DNA of 64,000 nucleotides from Pseudomonadota bacterium (lineage in GTDB: Bacteria > Pseudomonadota > Alphaproteobacteria > Rhodobacterales > Rhodobacteraceae): positions 124,001-188,000 of the forward strand of contig JAIUPD010000003.1 of NCBI GenBank assembly GCA_020161615.1, written 5' to 3'. The notes beneath the pieces were generated by a model. The model searched no databases and was not told the origin of the DNA. It saw nothing but the letters and a program-made list of their open reading frames with translations. This document shows, in pieces, positions 7,719 to 17,983 of the stretch. The first letter of the stretch is position 1; each line of letters begins with the position of its first letter. Position numbers and translations under genes: made by a program.

Positions 7719-8622
7719 GGAGATCTGCGTCATCGCCAATCCCAAATCCGGCCGCAACAGCCGCGACAGGGCGGCCATAGACCGCGCCATGGCGGTGCTG
7801 GGCCCGGGCGCCCGGCTGCGCCGCTGGTCAGCCGAGGGCGGGCTGGAGGATGAGGTCAAGCAGGCCGTGGCCGAGGGCCACAAGATCATCGTAGCCGCCG
7901 GCGGCGACGGCACCGTCACCGGTGTGGCGCAGGCGCTGATCGGCTCAGGCGTGCCGATGGGTGTGCTGCCGCTCGGCACGTTCAACTATTTCGCCCGCGG
8001 CTTGGGATTGCCGCAAGAGCCCGAGGCCGCGGCCCGCGCCATCCTGAACGGGACGCCGCACCGCATCTCGGTCGGCGTGGTCAACGGGCAGGTGTTCCTC
8101 AACAACGCCTCGCTGGGCCTTTATCCCACCGCGCTGCGCGAACGCGAATCGGCCTATAAACGCTGGGGCCGGTCGCGTCTCATGGCGCATGTGGCCCTTC
8201 TGCGGACGCTCTATCGCTTCCAGCGTCCGCACCGGCTGACCATCGAGACCGACGACGGCGCCAGGCTGACCCTGCGCACGCCCCTCGTCTTTGCCGCACG
8301 CTCGGCCTATCAGGTGGATTACTTCGGCCTCGACGGGCGGGAGGCGATCAGCGCCGACCAATTCGCGGTCTATATCGCCCGCGACGGCTCGCGCTGGCAC
8401 CTGTTCCGCATGGCGCTGAGGCTGGCCACCGGCAGCATGAAGGCCGGGCGCGACATCGACCTGATCACGCCGCGCCAGATGCGCATCGCCACCCGCGCCA
8501 GCAAGCCCTATGTGGCCTATGACGGCGAAAAGCGGCGGATGCCCGCGCCGCTCGATTTCAGGATCATGGACGATGCCCTGGCGATCATCCGGCCCGATCC
8601 CGCGGACCGGATCGCCGCATGA
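7654..8622 (+). CDS. diacylglycerol kinase-type lipid kinase (DAGK_cat)
   Basis: The catalytic domain of the DgkB/YegS/sphingosine kinase family is clear: IANPKSGRNSRD at the N-terminus, the GGDGT nucleotide loop (AAGGDGTVTGVAQAL) and VLPLGTFNYFARGLGLP. These enzymes phosphorylate a lipid hydroxyl at the inner membrane face. The start is uncertain. The ATG at 7654 is the nearest conventional one and overlaps lysR by 65 bp. A strong TGAGGAG lies at 7715, shortly before the first conserved residues, with no ATG, GTG or TTG after it, so a non-standard start there is possible. The stop overlaps the next start as ATGA. Confidence 0.85.
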   Translation: MPSRPNSPIASPPESHNRIRPEEICVIANPKSGRNSRDRAAIDRAMAVLGPGARLRRWSAEGGLEDEVKQAVAEGHKIIVAAGGDGTVTGVAQALIGSGVPMGVLPLGTFNYFARGLGLPQEPEAAARAILNGTPHRISVGVVNGQVFLNNASLGLYPTALRERESAYKRWGRSRLMAHVALLRTLYRFQRPHRLTIETDDGARLTLRTPLVFAARSAYQVDYFGLDGREAISADQFAVYIARDGSRWHLFRMALRLATGSMKAGRDIDLITPRQMRIATRASKPYVAYDGEKRRMPAPLDFRIMDDALAIIRPDPADRIAA

Positions 8623-9434
8623 TGCGGATCGTGCATCTGTCGGACCTGCATTTCGGGGCCCATGACCCGGCGCTGATCGCGCCGCTGATCGACGCGGTGG
8701 GCCGCGCCCGCCCGGACCTGACGGTGATCTCGGGCGATTTCGCCCAGCGCGGCACCCGCCCGCAATGGCAGCAGGCCGAGGCCTTTCTGAACGCCCTGCC
8801 CGGTCCCCAGCTGTCGATCCCCGGCAATCACGACATCCCGCATTACAACCCGCTCTTGCGCGCCTTCGCCCCCTATGCCCGCTTTCGCCGCGCCACCGGC
8901 GGACCGGACGAGCCCGTCTGGCGCAACCCGCGCGTGGTGGTGGCCGGGATCAACACCGCCGACCGATGGCAATGGATGCGCGGCAAGGTCAGCACGCCAC
9001 ATATCGAGGGGCTCGGACGGGCCTTCGAGGGCGCGGGCAACCGCCACCGAATTGCCGTCATGCATCACCCGCTCGAACATGCCGCGGTCACCGTCGATCC
9101 GCTGATGCGCGGCGCCGATGACCTGATGCAGGCGCTGCCTGGCATGGGGGTGCGCCTGGTCCTGTCGGGCCATATTCACGTCAGCCACATCGCCCCGTTC
9201 CGCGACGATCCCGGCATCCTTTTCGTGCAGAATGGCACCTCGCTCTCGACCCGGCTGCGGGGCGAGGCGAATGTCTTTCTGCTGCTGGAGCTGGAGGGGC
9301 AAAACCTGCGCGTCACCCGCCATTACGCCACGCCCCGCGGCTTTGTCGCGGCGGCGCCGGAAAGCTGGTTTCTGGAGGGCGGGGTCTGGCTGCATGCCGC
9401 GCCCCGGGCGGCGCGGGCTCAGCTGCCGCGATAG
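8619..9434 (+). CDS. calcineurin-like metallophosphoesterase
   Basis: A 271-residue binuclear-metal phosphoesterase with all five metal motifs in order: LSDLHFG (D and H), GDFAQRG, GNHD, HHPLEH and GHIHVSH. It belongs to the 3',5'-cyclic nucleotide phosphodiesterase/YfcE-like superfamily; the substrate is unknown. It starts with ATGATG in the last codons of the lipid kinase gene (4-bp overlap), so the two are translated together, perhaps as a lipid phosphorylation and turnover pair. Its 3' end overlaps the convergent uraH by 16 bp. Confidence 0.88.
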   Translation: MMRIVHLSDLHFGAHDPALIAPLIDAVGRARPDLTVISGDFAQRGTRPQWQQAEAFLNALPGPQLSIPGNHDIPHYNPLLRAFAPYARFRRATGGPDEPVWRNPRVVVAGINTADRWQWMRGKVSTPHIEGLGRAFEGAGNRHRIAVMHHPLEHAAVTVDPLMRGADDLMQALPGMGVRLVLSGHIHVSHIAPFRDDPGILFVQNGTSLSTRLRGEANVFLLLELEGQNLRVTRHYATPRGFVAAAPESWFLEGGVWLHAAPRAARAQLPR

Positions 9435-9775
9435 GTCGAATAGCCGTAGGGCGACAGCAGCAGCGGCACATGGTAATGCGCCTCGGCATCACTCATGCCG
9501 AAGCGGATCGGGATCTGGTCCAGGAACAGCGGATGCGCCCCCGCCTGTCCCGTCGCCCTGAGGTAATCGCCCGCAAAGAACACCAGCTCATAGGTCCCGG
9601 TCCTGAACGTGTCCTGCGCCAGGATCGGGCTGTCGGTGCGCCCGTCGGCATTGGTCACCGTCTCGGCGATCTTCTGGTGCGAATTGCCGCTGACCCGATA
9701 GAGGGCGATGGTCACGCCCTCGGCCGGCAACCCCCGGGCGGTGTCGAGGACATGGGTGGTCAGATAACCCGGCAT
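9419..9775 (-). CDS. uraH: 5-hydroxyisourate hydrolase (transthyretin-like)
   Basis: A 118-residue enzyme that hydrolyses 5-hydroxyisourate, the PuuD product, to OHCU. It has the N-terminal [14 protein letters not shown] segment and ends in the family signature [18 protein letters not shown]. The length is usual for bacterial HIU hydrolases without a signal peptide, so it acts in the cytoplasm. The ATG at 9775 is chosen because AGGAG lies in front of it and the conserved fold begins at once; a longer frame upstream adds 24 unlikely residues. Divergent from the puuE-uraD fusion gene. Confidence 0.95.
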   Translation of the reverse strand: MPGYLTTHVLDTARGLPAEGVTIALYRVSGNSHQKIAETVTNADGRTDSPILAQDTFRTGTYELVFFAGDYLRATGQAGAHPLFLDQIPIRFGMSDAEAHYHVPLLLSPYGYSTYRGS

Positions 9776-9930
9776 GGCGCACTCCTGTTCATGGTCCCCG
9801 CCATTCTGCCCAAGCGGCGCGCAAAGGCCAGCCCGCCCGCGCCGCAAAGGTCTTTTCGGGATAATTTGATAAACGCGCCGATTTTTTGGGCTACCCTGAA
9901 GATGAAATGAGACCTGCCGAGGATCCCGTC

Positions 9931-11343
9931 GTGACCGAGCCCCCCCGTTATCCCCGCGACATGATCGGCTACGGCCCCCGCGCGCCCCAGGTTGCCTGGC
10001 CGGGCGGGGCGCGGGTGGCGATCTCGCTGGTGCTGAACTACGAGGAGGGCGGAGAAAACAGCGTCCTGCATGGCGACGGCCAGTCCGAGGCGTTCCTGTC
10101 CGACATCGCCGGGGCCCAGCCCTGGCCCGGTCAGCGCCACTGGAACATGGAATCGATCTATGATTACGGCGCCCGCGCCGGGTTCTGGCGCCTGCACCGG
10201 CTCTTCACCCGCCGCGACCTGCCGGTGACGATCTATGGCGTGGCCACCGCGCTGGCCCGCAGCCCCGAACAGGTCAAGGCGATGAAGGCCGCGCGCTGGG
10301 ACATCGCCAGCCACGGGCTGAAATGGGTCGAGCACAAGGACATGCCCGAGGAAGTGGAGCGCGCCCAGATCGCCGAGGCGATCCGCCTCCATGCCGAGGT
10401 GGTGGGCGAGCCGCCGCGCGGCTGGTACACCGGGCGCTGTTCGGTCAACACCGTGCGGCTGACGGCCGAGATCGGCGCGCTCGACTGGATCTCGGACACT
10501 TATGACGACGACCTGCCCTATTGGCTGGAAGCGGGCGAGCGGGATCAGCTGGTCATCCCCTATACGCTCGAAGCCAATGACATGCGCTTCGCCACCGCGC
10601 CCGGCTGGGTCACGGGGCAGGATTTCGGCCAGTACCTGATCGACAGTTTCGACACGCTCCACGCCGAGGGCGGGCGGATGTTCTCGGTCGGGTTGCATTG
10701 CCGGCTGATCGGGCGGCCGGGGAAACTGGCGGGGCTGATCCGTTTTCTCGATCATGTGGCAGCCAAGGGCGGCGCCTGGTTCGCGACCCGCAGCCAGATC
10801 GCCGATTTCTGGGCCGAACACCACCCGCACCGCCGGTTCGAGCGCCCCTCGCGGATGGACCGCGCCACCTTCGTCCAGCGCTACGGCTCGATCTTCGAAC
10901 ATTCGCCCTGGATCGCCGAACGCGCCTGGGGGCTGGAACTGGGCCCCGCGCATGACACGGCGGCGGGGCTGCACAACGCGCTGGCCCGCATGTTCCGCGC
11001 GGCCTCGGACGAGGAACGGCTGGGCGTGCTGCGCGCCCACCCGGATCTGGCGGGCAAGCTGGCGCAGGCCCGACGGCTGACGGCGGAATCCACCAGTGAG
11101 CAATCCAGCGCCGGGCTCGATGCGCTGACCGATCAGGAACGCACCACCTTCCAGACCCTGAACGGCGCCTATGTCGCCAAGCACGGCTTCCCCTTCATCA
11201 TCGCCGTCAGGGACCACACCAAGGCCTCGATCCTCGCCGCTTTCGAGGCCCGCATCGCCAATGACACCGCGACCGAATTCGCGACCGCCTGCCGGCAGGT
11301 CGAACGGATCGCCGAAATCCGCCTGATGGACCTTCTGCCATGA
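9931..11343 (+). CDS. puuE-uraD: fused allantoinase PuuE - OHCU decarboxylase
   Basis: A 470-residue two-domain enzyme. Residues 1 to about 300 are a PuuE-type polysaccharide-deacetylase-fold allantoinase ([42 protein letters not shown]). Residues about 310-470 are an OHCU decarboxylase with the catalytic HPDLAGKLA histidine, the [10 protein letters not shown] motif and [13 protein letters not shown]. The first domain opens allantoin to allantoate; the second makes S-allantoin from OHCU. Placing consecutive steps on one chain should favour transfer of unstable OHCU product (inference). The GTG at 9931 has GAGGA before it; ATG 9907 and TTG 9886 are alternatives. It overlaps allE as ATGA. Confidence 0.93.
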   Translation: MTEPPRYPRDMIGYGPRAPQVAWPGGARVAISLVLNYEEGGENSVLHGDGQSEAFLSDIAGAQPWPGQRHWNMESIYDYGARAGFWRLHRLFTRRDLPVTIYGVATALARSPEQVKAMKAARWDIASHGLKWVEHKDMPEEVERAQIAEAIRLHAEVVGEPPRGWYTGRCSVNTVRLTAEIGALDWISDTYDDDLPYWLEAGERDQLVIPYTLEANDMRFATAPGWVTGQDFGQYLIDSFDTLHAEGGRMFSVGLHCRLIGRPGKLAGLIRFLDHVAAKGGAWFATRSQIADFWAEHHPHRRFERPSRMDRATFVQRYGSIFEHSPWIAERAWGLELGPAHDTAAGLHNALARMFRAASDEERLGVLRAHPDLAGKLAQARRLTAESTSEQSSAGLDALTDQERTTFQTLNGAYVAKHGFPFIIAVRDHTKASILAAFEARIANDTATEFATACRQVERIAEIRLMDLLP

Positions 11344-12176
11344 CCACCTATGCCGGGCCCGCCGACGGCCTGCCCCCCCAGACCCAGATCCACACCGGCC
11401 GCGCCGTCTTCACCGAGGCCTATGCGGTGATCCCGAGGGGCGTGATGCGCGATATCGTCACCTCGTACCTCCCGGGCTGGTCGAAGGCGCATGCCTGGAT
11501 CATCGCCCGGCCGATGTCGGGCTTTTCCGAGACCTTCACCCAATACATCCTGACCTTGGACCCCGAGGGCGGCAGCGAGGGACAGGGCGAGCCCGAGGCC
11601 GAGGTGCAGGGCGTCCTCTTCGTCACCGAGGGCCGCCCGGTGCTGACGCTCGAGGGCGAGGAGCACGCGCTGGCGCCGGGCGGCTACGCCTATCTGCCCG
11701 CCGGATCGCGCTGGAGCCTTAGGAACCCGCAGACCACCCCCGCCACGCTGCATTGGGTCCGCAAGATCTGGGAGCCGGCGCCGGGGATCGACAAGCCCGC
11801 GGCCTTCGTCACCAACGAACAGCACCACGCGCCCGCCTCGATGCCCGGGACCAAGGGCGACTGGGCCACGACCCGCTTCGTCGATCCGCGCGACCTGCGC
11901 CACGACATGCATGTGAACATCGTCACCTTCCAGCCGGGCGGCCTCATCCCCTTCGAGGAAACCCATGTCATGGAACACGGGCTCTACGTGCTGGAGGGCA
12001 AGGCGGTCTACAAGCTGAACAAGGATTGGGTCGAGGTCGAGGCCGGCGATTTCATGTGGCTCCGCGCCTATTGCCCGCAGGCCTGCTACGCTGGCGGCCC
12101 CGGCCCCTTCCGTTATCTCCTCTACAAGGACGTGAACCGCCACCCGCGCCTGCGCGGCCCCTGGTCGCGGCCCTGA
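11340..12176 (+). CDS. allE: (S)-ureidoglycine aminohydrolase
   Basis: A 278-residue bicupin. It converts ureidoglycine to S-ureidoglycolate and ammonia in the cytoplasm. The C-terminal cupin has the metal ligand pattern seen in AllE: EETHVMEHGLYVLEG (Glu, His, His) and the later Gln in CPQACY. The N-terminal cupin shows VLTLEGEEHALAPGGYAYLPAGSRW without metal ligands, as in the family. The start overlaps the puuE-uraD stop (ATGA). An 86-bp spacer with a GGGGGT/ACCCCC hairpin follows before allA. Confidence 0.93.
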   Translation: MTTYAGPADGLPPQTQIHTGRAVFTEAYAVIPRGVMRDIVTSYLPGWSKAHAWIIARPMSGFSETFTQYILTLDPEGGSEGQGEPEAEVQGVLFVTEGRPVLTLEGEEHALAPGGYAYLPAGSRWSLRNPQTTPATLHWVRKIWEPAPGIDKPAAFVTNEQHHAPASMPGTKGDWATTRFVDPRDLRHDMHVNIVTFQPGGLIPFEETHVMEHGLYVLEGKAVYKLNKDWVEVEAGDFMWLRAYCPQACYAGGPGPFRYLLYKDVNRHPRLRGPWSRP

Positions 12177-12262
12177 GCCCCCGCCCCTTCATTCTGCCGA
12201 CAATACGCCACGGGGGTCCGGGGGTGTGAAACCCCCGGCTCTCGCCACAAGCGAGCCGCCCG

Positions 12263-12751
12263 ATGCCCCAGACGATCTGCCTCCAGCCCCTCACCGCCTC
12301 GGCCTTCGCCCCGTTCGGCGACGTGCTGGCCGCGACCGGCGCCCCTGACAAGATCATCAACCAGGGCCTCTGCGGGCGGTTCCATGACCGGGCCGCGCTC
12401 GATTTCGGCCCGGGGGGCCGGGCCGGGATCTCGATCTTCAACGCCGAGCCCCGCGCCCTGCCCTACCGGCTGGAGATGGTCGAGCGTCACCCCGAGGGCA
12501 GCCAGGCCTTCCTGCCGCTGCACCAGCAGCCCTTCCTGGTCATCGTCGCGCCCGACGAGGGCGGCCGGCCCGGCCGTCCGCTGGCTTTCCTCACCGATGG
12601 CGCGCAGGGGATCAACCTGCACCGGGGCACCTGGCACGGGGTGCTCACGCCCCTCGCCGCGCCCGGGCTCTTTGCCGTGGTCGACCGGATCGGCCCCACG
12701 CCCAACCTTCAGGAGCATTGGTTCGACACGGCCTATTCCGTGACGGAGTAA
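12263..12751 (+). CDS. allA: ureidoglycolate lyase
   Basis: A 162-residue AllA family protein that splits ureidoglycolate to glyoxylate and urea, the last step of this route. Conserved blocks visible are FAPFGDVL near the N-terminus, ISIFNAEPRALPYRLEMVERHPEGSQAFLPL in the middle, and GTWHGVLTPL with the putative catalytic His and VVDRIG near the end. It follows allE with the same orientation and is followed by the permease gene after 115 bp, which contains a GC-rich hairpin around 12803-12822. Confidence 0.93.
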   Translation: MPQTICLQPLTASAFAPFGDVLAATGAPDKIINQGLCGRFHDRAALDFGPGGRAGISIFNAEPRALPYRLEMVERHPEGSQAFLPLHQQPFLVIVAPDEGGRPGRPLAFLTDGAQGINLHRGTWHGVLTPLAAPGLFAVVDRIGPTPNLQEHWFDTAYSVTE

Positions 12752-12866
12752 CGCACCTCAACCCAGACCGGGGCCAACCCGGCAACGACCTAACCGGACC
12801 GCTTCCCCGGGGGAGGGCGCGGAGACGGCGCGAAAAATCACATCTCCCCCCGGGAAAGGACAGATC

Positions 12867-14270
12867 ATGACCGCCAGCAGCATCGGCACGCCCGAGCAAT
12901 TGCGCGACCCCCATTACACCCCGCCGCTGGGCGTGGCCGTGCCGCTGGGCATCCAGCATGTGCTGGCCATGTTCGTGGCCAATGTGACGCCGGCGATCAT
13001 CGTCTGCGGCGCGGCGGGGATCGGCTTCGGCTCGGACCAGGGGGCGCTCGGGTTCCCCGACATGACCTACATGATCCAGATGTCGATGCTCTTCGCCGGC
13101 ATCGCCACGCTGTTCCAGACCATCGGCTTCGGCCCGGTCGGCGCGCGGCTGCCGATCGTGCAGGGCACCTCCTTCGCCTTCATCCCGATCATGATCCCGG
13201 CCGTGGCGGGGGCGGGCACCGCCGGGCTCGCGGGCCTGCTGACCGGGGTCTTCATCGGCGGGATCTTCCATTTCCTGCTCGGCACGGTGATCGGCCGCCT
13301 GCGTTTCGCCCTGCCGCCCCTCGTCACCGGCCTCATCGTGCTGATGATCGGCCTCGCGCTGGTGCGGGTCGGCATCCAATACGCCGCGGGCGGGGTCCCG
13401 CTGATGGGGACCGAAAATTTCGGTACGCTCGCCAAATGGACCCCGGCGCTGGTGGTGATCGCCGTCACGCTGGCCATCAAGTTCTTCGCCCGGGGCTTCG
13501 CTGCCGTCGCCGCCGTACTGATCGGCATCGTGGCGGGCTATCTCGTGGCGCTGGCCATGGGGCAGGTCAGCTTCGCGCCGATGGACCGGGCTGGCTGGTT
13601 CACCGTGCCCTCGCCCTTCCACTGGGGCTTCCGCTTCGATTGGGCCATCGTCATCGGCATGTGCTTCATGGCCGTCGTCTCGGCCATCGAGACGGTGGGC
13701 GACACCTCCGGCATCACCAAGGGCGGCGCGGGGCGCGAGGCCACCGACAAGGAGATCCAGGGCGCGACCTTCGCCGACGGCCTCGGCACGGCGCTGGCGG
13801 GGGTCTTCGGCGGCCTGCCCAACACCTCCTTCAGCCAGAACGTCGGCCTTGTCGCCATGACCGGCGTCATGAGCCGCCATGTGGTGACCTTCGGCGCCCT
13901 GTTCCTGATCCTCTGCGGGCTGGTGCCCAAGGTCGGCGCCTTCATCAACACGGTGCCGATCAACGTGCTGGGCGGCGGGGTCATCGTCATGTTTGGCATG
14001 GTCTGCGCCTCGGGCATCTCGATGCTGTCGGACGTCACCTGGAACCGCCGCAACATGGTGATCTTCGCCGTCGCCCTGTCGGTGAGCCTGGGCCTGCAGC
14101 TGGAGCCCTCGGCGCTGCAACACCTGCCGCGCACGGCGCAGATCCTGATGACCTCGGGCCTTCTGCCCGCGGCGCTGATCGCGGTGGTGCTGAACCTGCT
14201 GCTGCCGGAACATCTGACCGAGCAAGCCACGGAAGAGATCACCGGCGGCCTCGCCGGATCGAAACACTGA
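12867..14270 (+). CDS. NCS2/NAT family purine (urate/xanthine) permease
   Basis: A 467-residue membrane transporter of the nucleobase-cation symporter 2 family with about 14 hydrophobic segments. The first helix has GIQHVLAMFVANVTP and the family signature QNVGLVAMTGVMSRHV is present near residues 330-345. Position inside the urate island suggests uptake of urate, xanthine or 8-oxopurines; the exact substrate cannot be read from the sequence. An intrinsic terminator follows directly. Confidence 0.9.
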   Translation: MTASSIGTPEQLRDPHYTPPLGVAVPLGIQHVLAMFVANVTPAIIVCGAAGIGFGSDQGALGFPDMTYMIQMSMLFAGIATLFQTIGFGPVGARLPIVQGTSFAFIPIMIPAVAGAGTAGLAGLLTGVFIGGIFHFLLGTVIGRLRFALPPLVTGLIVLMIGLALVRVGIQYAAGGVPLMGTENFGTLAKWTPALVVIAVTLAIKFFARGFAAVAAVLIGIVAGYLVALAMGQVSFAPMDRAGWFTVPSPFHWGFRFDWAIVIGMCFMAVVSAIETVGDTSGITKGGAGREATDKEIQGATFADGLGTALAGVFGGLPNTSFSQNVGLVAMTGVMSRHVVTFGALFLILCGLVPKVGAFINTVPINVLGGGVIVMFGMVCASGISMLSDVTWNRRNMVIFAVALSVSLGLQLEPSALQHLPRTAQILMTSGLLPAALIAVVLNLLLPEHLTEQATEEITGGLAGSKH

Positions 14271-14274
14271 CCCG

Positions 14275-14300
14275 AAGGGGGCCGCCCGGCCCCCTTTTTT
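14275..14300 (+). terminator. intrinsic terminator after the permease gene
   Basis: Stem AGGGGGCCG / CGGCCCCCT around a short loop, followed by a run of six T. It lies 4 bp after the permease stop codon and ends transcription before the deaminase gene, which therefore probably has its own promoter or depends on read-through. Confidence 0.85.
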
Positions 14301-14318
14301 CCACCCCTGGGAGGCACC

Positions 14319-15659
14319 ATGAAAACCCTGATCCGCAACGCCGACGTGGTGGTGACGATGGACGGCGCCCGGCGCGAGCTGGCGGGCGCCTCGGTTCTGG
14401 TCGAGGATGGCGCCATCGCCGCCCTCGGCCCCGGCCTGATCGCCCCGGGGGCCGAGGTGATCGACGCCAGCGGCTGCGTGGTCACCCCGGGCCTGGTGAA
14501 CACCCATCACCACCTCTACCAGTCGCTGACCCGTGCGGTGCCGGGCGGGCAGGATGCGCTCCTCTTCGGATGGCTCAAGACGCTCTACCCGATCTGGGCC
14601 CGCTACCGGCCCGAGGACATGCACCTCTCGACCCAGCTCGGCCTCGCCGAACTGGCGCTTTCCGGCTGCACGATGTCCTCGGACCATCTCTATCTCTATC
14701 CCAACGGGTCGCGGCTCGACGACACGATCCACGCCGCAAGGGCGCTGGGGCTGCGGTTCCACGCCACCCGCGGCGCCATGTCGATCGGCGAATCGAAAGG
14801 CGGCCTGCCGCCCGATTCGCTGGTCGAGGACGAGGCCGCGATCCTGAAGGACAGCATCCGCGTCATCGACGCCTTCCACGATCCCCGGCCCGAGGCGATG
14901 ACCCGCGTCGGCCTCGCCCCCTGCTCGCCCTTCTCGGTCTCCCGAGAGCTGATGCGCGACGCGGCATTGCTGGCGCGGGACAAGGGCGTCATGCTGCACA
15001 CCCATCTGGCCGAGAATGACGAGGATATCGCCTATTCGCTGTCCCAGTTCGGCTGCCGCCCCGGGCAATATGCCGAGGATCTGGGCTGGACCGGCGCCGA
15101 TGTCTGGCACGCCCATTGCGTAAAGCTGGACGCATCGGAAATCTCGCTCTTCGCCCATACGAAAACCGGCGTTGCCCATTGCCCCTGCTCGAATTGCCGC
15201 CTGGGGTCCGGCATCGCCCCCGTCCGGGCGATGCGGGACGCGGGCGTGAAGGTGGGGCTGGGCGTCGACGGCTCGGCCTCGAACGACGCGGGCGAGCTGA
15301 TCGGCGAGGCGCGGCAGGCCATGCTGTTGCAGCGGGTGGCGAACGGCGCCAATGCGATGTCGGCGCGCGAGGCGTTGGAGATCGCCACGCTGGGTGGCGC
15401 TTCGGTGCTGGGTCGGGCGGGGGAACTGGGCTCGCTGGAACCCGGCAAACGCGCCGATATCGCCATCTGGGACCTCCGCGCGCTCCAGGCCGCGGGGTCG
15501 TGGGATCCGGTGGCGGCGCTGGTCCTCTGCGGGCCGCATCGCGTGCGTCACCTGCTGGTCGAGGGACGGGAGGTGGTGCGCGACTTCCGCCTGGTCACGC
15601 TGGATGAACGCGTCCTGGCCGAAAGCGCCCGCCGCGCCACCGCCCGGCTGCTGGCCTGA
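14319..15659 (+). CDS. 8-oxoguanine deaminase (amidohydrolase family)
   Basis: A 446-residue amidohydrolase-superfamily enzyme with metal ligands in NTHHHLYQS (residues about 66-74), HTHLAEND, WHAHCVKLD and GVDGSASND. The HHHLYQ form and the CPCSNCRLGSGIAP segment match the Pa0142-type 8-oxoguanine/isocytosine deaminases rather than guanine deaminase GuaD. The reaction would give urate directly from 8-oxoguanine, which is consistent with its place at the end of the urate island. A good AGG ribosome site lies before the ATG. It converges on sufE with only 3 bp between stops. Confidence 0.87.
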   Translation: MKTLIRNADVVVTMDGARRELAGASVLVEDGAIAALGPGLIAPGAEVIDASGCVVTPGLVNTHHHLYQSLTRAVPGGQDALLFGWLKTLYPIWARYRPEDMHLSTQLGLAELALSGCTMSSDHLYLYPNGSRLDDTIHAARALGLRFHATRGAMSIGESKGGLPPDSLVEDEAAILKDSIRVIDAFHDPRPEAMTRVGLAPCSPFSVSRELMRDAALLARDKGVMLHTHLAENDEDIAYSLSQFGCRPGQYAEDLGWTGADVWHAHCVKLDASEISLFAHTKTGVAHCPCSNCRLGSGIAPVRAMRDAGVKVGLGVDGSASNDAGELIGEARQAMLLQRVANGANAMSAREALEIATLGGASVLGRAGELGSLEPGKRADIAIWDLRALQAAGSWDPVAALVLCGPHRVRHLLVEGREVVRDFRLVTLDERVLAESARRATARLLA

Positions 15660-15662
15660 GCC

Positions 15663-16076
15663 TCAGCCCAAAGCCTCTGTGGCCACCAGCCGGATCCGTT
15701 CGACCATTGCCCGAAGCCCGTTCGAGCGCTGGGACGACAGATGCTCGTCCAGCCCCAGCCGTTTCAGCGCGCCCGCCGCATCGACGCCCGGCACCTCGGC
15801 CAGCGGCCGCCCGGCATAGAGCGCGTGCAGCACGGCAATGAGGCCGCTGACGATCATCGCATCCGAGGCGCCGAGGAAATCGAAGCGCCCGTTCTCGATC
15901 TGGGGAAACAGCCAGACCTGGCTGGCACAGCCGTTCACCTTGTTGGCCGGCACTTTCAGCGCCTCGGGCATGGGCGGCAGATCGCGGCCCAGCTCGATCA
16001 CATGGCGATAGCGGTCTTCCCAATCGTCGAGGAACTCGAAGGTCTCGGCGATCTCGTCAAACTCTGCCTGGGCCAT
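15663..16076 (-). CDS. sufE: SufE family cysteine desulfurase sulfur acceptor
   Basis: A 137-residue SufE-fold protein. The sulfur-accepting cysteine is in the conserved NGCASQVWL motif (Cys at about residue 50). SufE takes persulfide sulfur from SufS and passes it to the SufBCD scaffold for Fe-S assembly. The other suf genes are not in the window, as is common for the stand-alone copy in this family. It is convergent with the deaminase gene and divergent from the lipoprotein gene. Confidence 0.9.
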   Translation of the reverse strand: MAQAEFDEIAETFEFLDDWEDRYRHVIELGRDLPPMPEALKVPANKVNGCASQVWLFPQIENGRFDFLGASDAMIVSGLIAVLHALYAGRPLAEVPGVDAAGALKRLGLDEHLSSQRSNGLRAMVERIRLVATEALG

Positions 16077-16212
16077 GCCGCTCCCCTCGCTGGATACGGT
16101 CCCAGACCTAGGCCGAGGCGGGGCAAAGGTCCAGTCCCGCCCTTTTCAACCCCCCGCCTTTGCGCTAGGCCAAGGACGACCCGCTCAGGCTGGACCCGCA
16201 CGGAGAAACCCG

Positions 16213-16680
16213 ATGAAAGCGCCGCTGACCCTCCTCCTCGTCGCCACGCTCGCCGTCTCGGCATGTGGCGGCCTGCGCGAGTCGCGCCTGAACCCGCGCA
16301 ACTGGTTCGGCAGCTCGACCGAGGACGCGCGCCCGGAACTGGGACCGACCAGCGATGTGATCGACGGCCGCCCGCTGGTGCCGGCGGTGACCGCGATGAC
16401 CATCGAGAGCACCTCGTCCGGCGCCATCGTCCGGGCCGAGGCGGTGATGCCCTCGGCCGGCTGGTGGGACGCGCAGCTTCTGCCCGAGAATTACGGCCGC
16501 CCGGTCGGCGGCGTGCTGACCTTCCGCTTCGTCGCCGCCGCCCCCGTCACCCCTGCCCCCGGCCCGACCGAGGCCACGCGCACCATCACCGCGGTGGTCG
16601 CGCTGACCCAGGCGCAGCTCGACACCGCGTCGGAAATCGTCGTGGTGGGCGAAACCAATTCCCGCCGCTCGCGCCGCTGA
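16213..16680 (+). CDS. small lipoprotein of unknown function
   Basis: A 155-residue protein with a lipoprotein signal (LLLVATLAVSACGG, Cys at residue 18). The mature part begins RESRLNPRNWFGSS, which resembles conserved Rhodobacteraceae envelope lipoproteins, and ends in a basic SRRSRR tail. A beta-rich middle part is suggested by the alternating hydrophobic pattern, but I recognise no domain. The ATG at 16213 is preferred to the longer frame because the signal peptide starts there and CGGAG precedes it. A perfect terminator follows. Confidence 0.75.
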   Translation: MKAPLTLLLVATLAVSACGGLRESRLNPRNWFGSSTEDARPELGPTSDVIDGRPLVPAVTAMTIESTSSGAIVRAEAVMPSAGWWDAQLLPENYGRPVGGVLTFRFVAAAPVTPAPGPTEATRTITAVVALTQAQLDTASEIVVVGETNSRRSRR

Positions 16681-16698
16681 GATCCCTTGTGCCGTGAC

Positions 16699-16728
16699 CA
16701 AAGGGGCCGCCCGCGCGGCCCCTTTTTG
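16699..16728 (+). terminator. intrinsic terminator of the lipoprotein gene
   Basis: Stem AAAGGGGCCGC / GCGGCCCCTTT with a 3-4 base loop and a T run, 18 bp after the stop codon. Confidence 0.85.
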
Positions 16729-16744
16729 CTGCGCCCCGCCATGG

Positions 16745-16779
16745 AAAAAGGGCGCGCAGCCTCCCCGCCGCGCGCCCTT
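16745..16779 (-). terminator. intrinsic terminator of ilvC
   Basis: Read on the minus strand, the stem is GCGCGCCC pairing with GGGCGCGC, followed by five T. It lies about 55 bp downstream of the ilvC stop codon. Confidence 0.75.
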
Positions 16780-16797
16780 CCGTCTACGCCCGGGGCG

Positions 16798-16826
16798 TAG
16801 GGTGCATGCTCGCATGCACCGTTTTT
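16798..16826. repeat. REP-like palindrome
   Basis: GTAGGGTGCATGC-TC-GCATGCACC followed by GTTTTT. The 9-bp arms are perfect. The GTAGGGT lead matches the REP-like elements at 19.3 kb and 51.2 kb, but the stem sequence differs. It lies between the ilvC stop and the ilvC terminator, next to another hairpin at 16784-16800. Confidence 0.6.
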
Positions 16827-16831
16827 CGCAA

Positions 16832-17974
<1,143 letters not shown>

Positions 17975-17983
17975 GGGATTTTC

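Noticed and set aside
12645-15551. Minus-strand frame of 968 codons opposite the permease and deaminase genes
   Set aside because: It is the antisense shadow of two clear plus-strand genes; its composition (His, Asp, Gly, Arg) is that of a reverse frame.
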